A stretch of DNA of 64,000 bases from Amorphophallus konjac (Eukaryota; Streptophyta; Magnoliopsida; Alismatales; Araceae): contig JAHNEJ010001605.1 of NCBI GenBank assembly GCA_022559845.1, forward strand, positions 62,001-126,000. Reading direction: 5' to 3'. This document shows, in pieces, positions 35,401 through 44,400 of this stretch (positions are counted from its first letter, which is position 1; each line of letters begins with the position of its first letter). Position numbers and translations under genes: made by a program. Below the pieces are notes generated by a model. It did not search any database and was not told the DNA's origin. It saw only the letters and a program-made list of their open reading frames with translations.

Positions 35401-38400
35401 CCACGACCGATAAATCGTTGCCTCCTGTTGGCCACCTCCATAACCTGATGGATGCCCATATTGACTCTGTGACTCATGTCCTCCCTCACCCTGACTGTAT
35501 CCTCTGCCTGTGTCTGCGTGGAAGGAGGAAGGACCACCAGCATCCCCACCGCCAGTAGTAGCACCTGTAGCACCTGGCACATACGAAAATATATAATTTA
35601 TCTCCTACCAAAACCTTTTCTGATTCGAACTGATAATAAGAATTTAAGTTACTTTCCAAAATAAAAAATCAAATGATCACGAAACCTGCAGTCTCCAGTC
35701 GCCTTTTGGCCTTTGGGGATGCTTTTTCCTGTGCCGGTGTGCTTTCTTCTTGCACCCTTGACATGAATCATGTTCCCCTTGGCGTGTGCCTCAAATAAAT
35801 CTGCTTTAACTGTTCAATTGCCGGGTCCTCTCGAGCAGCAATATTTGTTCTCTCAGTTTGCCCATGCACTGATGTACTTCTTCTTAAGGATGTAGGTGCC
35901 TTGCCCATTCTAGGAGTGACTGGCCTGCTATCTGAGTCGGAGTGTCTAGCTGGCTGAAAATCATGTTGCTCCTCAGTGTCCTCAACAACCCTAGACATGT
36001 GGGCATGAGTATCTCTGGCCCTCTTTGATTTTCTTCTTAATTCGGGATCCCTTTGCTCATCTTCATCTAGTATGCCCTCTGCCCATCTTCTATCATCATC
36101 ATCAAAAACGGGCTCATCAACCTGCTCTCGTGTCTCCACCCAAGACTGCAACGGATTCTCATCATCAAATAAGGCATCCACATCAATTTCTGCGGCGGCA
36201 TCCCCGGCGGCGCGTTTGTCTCGCAGCTGTTGTCTCAACCTCATATTCTTTATTCTCAACCTCATATTGTAGTGGCAGTACACTAATTTCTCTAACCGTT
36301 CAGCCTTTAGCCGATTGCGAACCTTTGAGTGTATAAGGCTAAACGTGCTCCAATTTCTTTCACATTGACTTGCTGATGTTGTTTGACTGAGCACCCTAAT
36401 TGCAATGAAAGCCAATGCATTGTTACCCATATCTCGGTTGTTAACCATTATCCACCAGTCAGCTGTTCCACCAACCATAAAAAAATACATTTTAGTTGTA
36501 AAAATATATATTCATCAGGTTAAGAAATCCAAAAAATAAAATATACCTGGGCTCACTCTTCCCACAGCGTATTGCAATTGGGAGTCAGCATATGTCTCAG
36601 TCCTCATTCTGTAATGGTTCATCTACAAACATAAAGTAATAGATTAACATAACTACTTAAATAAATTCTATACATGTTATTGACAGTATCAAATAAAGGC
36701 GAACCTCTACTTCGGCCTCCAGTCTCTTTTCTGGATTCCTCGATAAACGACCAATGACTTTTAAAGTCCCTTGAAGCACCTCGCCATCAACATGTGCATC
36801 GGCACCGTACATAAATCGAGGGTTGAAGAAATAACCTGCATTTGTGTATAATTAACTAAATAAAATTTATAAAATAACATAAAGGCATTACCTCAATTTC
36901 AGTACAATTAATCACTCACCAGCTGCATGCAAGTCATGGTGTAATGTGTTGTCCCATCTCTGGTCAATAATTTTCCACCATTTTGCATAATGTTTGGGAA
37001 GGGAATGCTGCAACTCCAATTTGGCACGGTCCATGGCCTCGTATAGATAGCCCATATCATTCTTCTCATCGCCATCCACCATTCTTAGGACCTTCACGAG
37101 AGGTGTGACTACTTTCAAGTACCGTGACACCCTGTCCCAGAATTTGTTGTCGTCCACGACGTGGCAGACATCCAGATAATCCATCTGTGTATCAACATTG
37201 CCCTTGTCGATGTATTCCCGCAGGGCATTGTGGTACATGAAAGCTTTCAGCTCATTCTTGTACCTGTGCAGATAAATGAAAATTGAAGCTGCATCAACTG
37301 CTACATATCAGTAAGGATAAAGTATCAAGAATTGAGATCAATCTTATACCTGTGCAAAGACTCCAAAGAAATAAAATTGGAAGCAAATCTGGTTGGGCCT
37401 GCACGGATGATATCTCGCCCTCCACTGGCATGCGCCCTGAACATATTTAGTATCCTAGGATGGCCATAGATATACTGTGTGACTTTTTGTGCCTTGTCAA
37501 TTGTCTTCTTCACATGCTTTTCCTTCCCTATGTCTTCAAGCATCAGATCAAGACAATGTGCTGCACATGGGAGCCAATATAAATGACTGCGCTTTTGCAT
37601 CAATTTCTTTCCTGCAGCCTTGTAACTGGCTTCATTATCAGTCACCACCTGCACAACATTCTCCTCTCCAATTTGTTCTACCATGCCATCCATCAAATGA
37701 AACAAATAATTTGCATTCTTTTCATAATCTGATGCATCAACTGATTTCACAAACACTGTACCGCTGATGCAATACACCAAAAAGTTTATCATGGACTTTT
37801 TCGTGGTACCAGTCCAACCATCACACATGATGGTGCATCCTCTCTCCACCCATATATGCTTGAAGCTTTCAACCCAATCATGGAGCTCCTCAACCTCTCC
37901 CTCAAGGCCACGCCCGTATATGTCTCGACGTGAGGGGGCTTGCAAGCCAGGGCCAGCATCTGCTATGGCATCTATCATAGGTTGGAAATATTCACTTGAA
38001 GCTGCATGTGCAGGGACACCTGAATGAAAAAACCATTTGCAAATAGATTTAAATGCATGCCCTGCAACTTCTGCTGATTTTTTGACCCCTCTCATTGCTT
38101 GCTTGATTTTAGGTTGTGTAGCTTGGGGCCTTCTGTGCAGATAGCTGTCCATGGGACCTGTTCCCTGCGTATGTGGGGCAGCACCAACGTCAGGACGTCG
38201 TGCAGCTGTACTCTCATAAGTCCCTGATCCCATGGCTCCCTTCCCTTTCCTTCGAGCGGCTTGTTCACGCTCCCTTGCTTCAGTCAGCTCTGGATCAGAA
38301 TCCTCAGTGCCTTCCTCATCATCATCCCTTCTAACCCTTCTGCCAGAAATCTCCTCAGCAATTTCAGCCTCATCCTCAGCCCTTTGTTGCACCCTCTCCC

Positions 38401-41400
38401 TTTTCCCCAGAAGGCATTGGCGCATCTCTTCTCGCACCTCTCGGGGACAGTTGTCACATTGTCTGACCTCTCCTCTTACCCCTGCCAAATGTTGTTTTCC
38501 TCTGGTAATTCCACCATACATTTCCTTACCACAGTAATTGCATTTCACCTTTCTTCTCTTAGCATCTATTAAAGACATGTGGGCCCACCCCGGATCCTCC
38601 TGCCCTTGCTGCTCCTGTGTTTGCTGACGTCTAGGCATGATGCTGCATTAAGACAGTGACACACAAAAAGGTATAAGTACAATTAAAAACTTAACCCTTA
38701 ATTAGCAAGTAACCCTTAATCACCCTTGCAAAAAATCAATTACCAGTATGATCCCACCCCAAAATCTTCAATGTAGTTTAATTGAGCTTCAATTTAGCCT
38801 AAGCAAACTGACTTAGACAAAAGCCCCAAATTTTATATACTAATTAACCGTTAATTATCATTTACCCCTTAATCACCTTTTGAAAAAATCAATTGGCAGC
38901 ATGATCCCACCCCAAAATCTTCAATGAAGCTTAATTAACCTTAAATTGTGGCTAAAAAACTCGAATTAGACAAAAGCCCCAATTTCTATGACCTAATTAG
39001 GGCTTAATTAGCAATTAACTATTAATCACCCTTGGGAAAAACTAATTACCCGCATGATCCAACCCCAAAATCCTCAATGAACCTTAATTTAACTTCAATT
39101 GAGCCTAAGCAAACCAATTTAGACAAAAGCCCCAATTTTTAAAATCTGATTAGGGTTTAATTAGCAAATAACCCTTAAGCCCTTAATCACCCTTGGAATA
39201 AACTTAATAAGCAAGACTTGCTTACCCCAAATTTTTAACCCAACCAAAAGAACACAACAAAATAATCAAACAAAACCCAATGAAATTAACCTCAAACAAA
39301 ATAATCAAACCCTTGAAGTTGAAGTTGTGTTGGCGCAAGAAGGCTCCCTCAGACCGACTCGGACGGCCTTTCACCCTTGGTCGGACAGCAGCCGGCAGGC
39401 AGCAGCCAGCAGGAGCAGCCGCAGGCAGCAGCCGCAGCACAGCAGCAGCAGGCCGCCAGCAGCAGCAGCAGCAGGCAGCGGCAGCAGCGGCAGCAGCACA
39501 GGCGCGGCAGCGGCAGCGGCAGCAGCGGCAGCGGCAGACACCACCCGCGACTGTCACACCAGGGGGGGAAGGTTTCGGCCGAAACCTGTGGGTTATGGGG
39601 TTTCGGGGGCCAACATTGGCCATAAAGTCACTAGTTTCGGCCGAAACCAAACGGTTTCGGGCCGAAACCGTTTGGTTTCGGGCGAAACTCGTATCGGTTT
39701 CGCCCGAAACCGATACCCCCTTTAGTTTCGGATTGCTACAGTGTTTAATGTGTGTTTCGGATCGGTTATGGCCGAAACCGATACGTTTCGGCCGAAACGT
39801 ATCGGTTTCGGCCGAAACTGCCATCTATGGGCCCACCGCCATCCTCGCCTGAGCCCACCGCCTGATCCCGCCACTGCCAGAGACGTGGCTGCTGCGGCTC
39901 ACAGTCCCACCCTATTCTCTCTCTCCCCGCCCTCTCTCTCTCTTTGTGCAGCACCAGCCGGTACCGGGATCATATGGCCCAAACCGTACCGGCCAAGGCC
40001 ATTACCGGTGCATACCTGGCAGTATTGAATACCATGCTGACACCTTGATGTTCGGGTCAGATAGACAGAATTCTGTGGGTCCTCCACAAGGCTAGTATGA
40101 ACCTCCCATATGCATGCCCCACACCATAACTCCTGGGCTTTTGTTTGATCTCTTCCTTCCTGCCTTCCCCCAACAGTGCTCATAGATATCCGCCCATCCA
40201 TCTCTTGTTCAGAATGAGAGTAAATGATGCAGACACATTGTTAAATCTGGCATCGAATTGCAGCCAGGCACAGTAGGTGGAAAGTTCAGGCAGTTTGGTA
40301 AGGGTGGGAAGGTTACTATTAGAGCAAGAGTTAGGGAGAGAAGTGCACTTTGGTGAGTGTGAGAAGGTTGCTGTTGGAGAAGAGTGAGGTAGAGAAGGGC
40401 ACTTTGGTTCCTTAGAAATGGTCTTTTTCCCCCCACCTTTTTCTTGGGAGGGGGGGGGGGGTGTTTCTCAATGGCAAGTTTGACGGCCCAACAGTTGGCC
40501 GATGTACAGTGGAGTGGGCAGATACAGGCCCATTCATTGTCAGATCAGCTATTCCGATTTCCGAGTCCATGTGGTGAGAAATGTGCCACAGGATCGGTGT
40601 GGTCAGCTGAAATCTTACCTGGTTCGGCCAATCCGTGCGGATCCCAGTCAGTGTTTGGAACACTGTCATGTTATTCTCCTGATGCATTTGTTTATGTCAA
40701 GTAGACATTGAGGATATGCTTATGCTCTCCTGCTTTAAGTTAATTCCTCTTTTTTTGTAAAATGTTCTTAAAATGCAGATGTTTAAAGATTCTGGGTAGC
40801 AGCTGATTAGTGAAATTATAAAGATACTTCATGTTATTTGTTGTTGCTTGTGCCTCCTTGATGCATTTACTTATGTCAAATTACAGACACTGAAGGCGCA
40901 CTTGTCTCCTGTGTCAAGTGTCCTAACAGTAGTTCTTTGAGATAATCATTCAATATGCTTTTTTATAACTTATTCCTCAGGTACTGTCTCATCATGTATT
41001 GATTTATCTTTTGCAGATCCAAACTGTTGCTGTTGGAGCTGCAATAGGTCAGGCTTGCCTACTTCTTGCTGCAGGAAAGAAGGGTAGAAGGTTTATGATG
41101 CCGCATTCCAAAGGTAGGATTTTATGTCAATATTGCTTCTTTTCTCTCCCCCCTCTGCTTTTGTTGTTGGGTTTCTTTTGGTTGGGCAGAGGAATGCTTG
41201 ACTTTCTAAATGTCCATTTTGTGCTGTGCAGCTATGATTCAGCAACCTCGTGTTCCGTCATCTGGGCTTATGCAAGCAAGTGATGTTATTATCCGTGCTA
41301 AGGAGGTGAACATGTCCATTCTTAAATACATGTGGTTGATTGTCTGGTGACTCATTTGTGAACTGCAAGTAGTGGACTCATTGACTAGGAACCTCTGCCT

Positions 41401-44400
41401 ATTCCAGGGAAGAAAAATAAGTTAAGGAAATCCTGAACATCTTCCAACATGTAGACAAAAAATTTAGAGTTATCGTCTAAACTTCAATTCATTTATGTAG
41501 TCTTGGAGCTTACCATCAAAAAAATGTTAAATGTTAGAAAATAAGCCCCTGATGAGAGGGGGAACCATACAAAATCCTCAGAGCTTACTTAGTGCTGCTG
41601 GCAACAATTAGAAAGTTGTGATTCAACAGTGTCCAACTAATCACCAATTCTATGCTTCTTAAACAAGATATATGGTTAATTTTGTGCCCTTCATATGGTA
41701 TGTTGCCGAGTGATGAATTCAAGCCCTTGTCGCCCTTAAAGCATCATGGATGCATCTTGTGTAGGCAAATGCATGTGCAGGTAAATGTCTTGGAGTAGCA
41801 ACGTAATCCTATATTGAATAGATGAGCTTATTTGCCTGGCTGATAGGCCTACTATTTTTTTTTGTTTCTGTCTACCAATATCCTGGGCCTTTATGACACT
41901 CAACAGATCTCGTATTGTCCTCTGTGCACTAGGTGTCTGTATGTGCTTTTGAAGAGTGAGGAGCAATCTCTGGGTACCAAAATTTGCTTTTGGAAAAATT
42001 AGGAACTGGCATTCACGGTGACGGTAGAGTCTGCTCAAGTTGTATGTATTACCTTTGGAGTTTGATGCATATCTAACTTCAGTTGCATATTTCACGCACA
42101 CATTGTCTTTTCTGTGCCAAGGACTTTGGCTCAGTTTGGCTGAGGTACCATAACTTGTCTTTTTGAGGATTGATTTAAGAGATAATGACTACTTATATGT
42201 AACTAACCAAAATTGTTGGTGATATTGTGCTCGTTGTATGCAAGAACTGGCAGAAGTTAGGGTGTTTGGGTGCATTATTTTCTGCAGTAATGAGACTTAA
42301 GAGTAAGGGCTCAGTGTTCAGACCGAGGAAATGTGGATACTTGGTGGTGCATAGCGGAAGTGCTAGTCTGAAAATAGATATTCAGTGGTCATCCATCAAT
42401 GACAGTAAGGAAGCACAAAATACTCTGCCGTGGGAAGTGCACAATGAGAAACAAGACTGGCTGACATGCATTCAGTGAGGATCCTTGTGGATGGTGATAT
42501 CCTGCGTGTGGAAGCTAAAGTGCAGGCTCACTTGGATGTATGTGTCACGGGACTTGCCATTAGTGAGGGGGTAATGTCAAATATATCACAAGTTTGTGAA
42601 GAGCCATCAGATAACACAAAGTTGTGGAAAGACTTGTAGCATGAAATAAAGGTTTTATCAGTTGGGCAAAGGGTGACATGAGGTCAGTTGCTGGTAGATG
42701 GTTACCTTTCTTGTTGCACAGTATGCTCATGCAACCAGGGAGCAAACCTCATAGGTTCCCCTGGAGTCCTAGAAATTAGACAAACTGCTGCCTGTGTGAG
42801 GCCAAAGTTACAAGGATCCCATGACATGACATGTACTCATAGATAAGAGTGAGACTTTGATCTTGATTATCAATCAACTTGTTGTGTAATGTAACAAGAA
42901 AACTGCAAGACTTTGCTTAAACTTTGTATGGACTTGCTAGGTAACATGATGAAAAAATGAGGATCGGGTAGATCAATTGTGATTTTTGTTAAATGCAAGC
43001 TTTTTTCTCCTCTGTAATCATGCAAGAAGATTCTTCAGTTTGACTTGGGGCAACCAGTCACAACCTAGGCTGCCTATGATTTTTTGAAACTGGCCAGTCT
43101 ATTAAGATACCCAAATAAGGTGTATTTTCTTCCTGCATGATTAATATAGCATGCAAGGCAATTCTTGAGTTTGACCATGCTTTTTTAGAATTGACAAATA
43201 GTGATGTGACATGATTATGTACAAGAAGACAAGATTTGAAAAATCGTTGATCCATTAAAACTTTCCCAAAAACTTACAGGGAAATTGTGGCAGGAGGAAA
43301 CTTGTCCCTGCACCCTGCCTAGCATCATGAATGACCATTGTCCTACCCCAATCCCATTGGTTGCTTTTACAACACCATTCTAGGTTTAGTTGACCTTACT
43401 GTTCCTCACCCAAAAAAAGGGGATGCAACTTTGAGGATTTCATGAAATTTTGGGAGACTGATATGCACCTTCTAGAACCTTAAGAAATTGTGGAGAGCCC
43501 TATGAGAACTTTCAAATAACTTGTATTCAGATAGCTCCACAGAAGGGAGACTCAGGGATCAGGATCTGATCGGCCGACCCAAAACCGATTCAGATCGATG
43601 GGACCGGTCGATCCAGACCAATCCTGGCGGGGAGTCAGGCTGGCAGACCCGGCTGACTATAGGCATGTCCATAAAAATTCTAAAAAACAGCAAAAAAATC
43701 TTAAAAATGGGAAAACTGTTCTAACATAGTTAAGGATCAAATTTAATGTGAAATAGTTGACATATGCTCAAGTTTTCATGAAAATCCCCTAATCAGAAAT
43801 CCGAGGAGAGAAAATCCACCTAGAGAGAGAAAGAGAGTGCTAGTGAGTGGGGACCATGGTGGAGTGATCAAGAGGCTTGGATATTGCAAACATATTAAAA
43901 CAGCAAAAAAAACATGCCCTAATAAAAAATCTGAGGGGAGAGAGAGAGAGAGAGAGAGTATACCTTTGAAGATCTCTTGGAGAAAATGGTTCTAGATGTG
44001 CCTAGAAGCAATTTTTCAACACCAACCACCCTTGATCTTCCTTCAACAAGCCTCTACAAGGGTGAGATTGATAGGGGAGAGTGTGTGTACGTGTGTGTGT
44101 GAGAGAGAGAGAGAGGTGTGATGTAGAGCAAAAAGGATGGAGAGCAAGAGTGTGTGTACGTGTGTGTGAAATAGTTTGACCAATCAAAAAAACCCCAGGC
44201 CAAAAGACCCCCCAGATAATTTCAAGTGGGGTTGCTTGGGTGGGATCGCCCAGTACCAGGTTGGATCTGGCGATCGACCCAATGCAGCCCGATTCAGGCC
44301 AATCCCGCCGATCCCAATGTAGAATTGGGATAGGGTGTTGTGGTATCGGATCAGACCGCCCAAAATCCAATCGGATTGGGCGATCCAATCCAATGCGATC

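Larger units (their letters stand above)
31880..40036. mobile_element. hAT-type non-autonomous element, GGTACC class, split by two insertions
   Basis: The left end CAAGGTATTCAAACCTGGTA is at 31880 and the right end, in reverse complement, is CATGGTATTCAATACTGCC at 40036. The same end words occur in the element at 22640-23536. Flanks are ctaacacc (31872-31879) and ctgacacc (40037-40044), an 8-bp TSD with one mismatch. GGTACC/CCGGTA words lie inside both ends. Removing the RTE LINE (32001-34630 plus one TSD copy) and the 5-kb hAT element (34777-39829) leaves about 440 bp, the original element. Confidence 0.75.

Noticed and set aside
35145..35582. Two overlapping minus-strand frames of about 145 codons as a separate gene
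   Set aside because: One of them joins in phase to the upstream transposase exon at a good acceptor. It is exon 6 of the hAT transposase, and the other is its shadow.
39280..39852. Glutamine/alanine-rich open frame upstream of the hAT transposase
   Set aside because: It is a CAG-repeat translation running into the subterminal palindromes, on the strand opposite to the transposase, with no domain.
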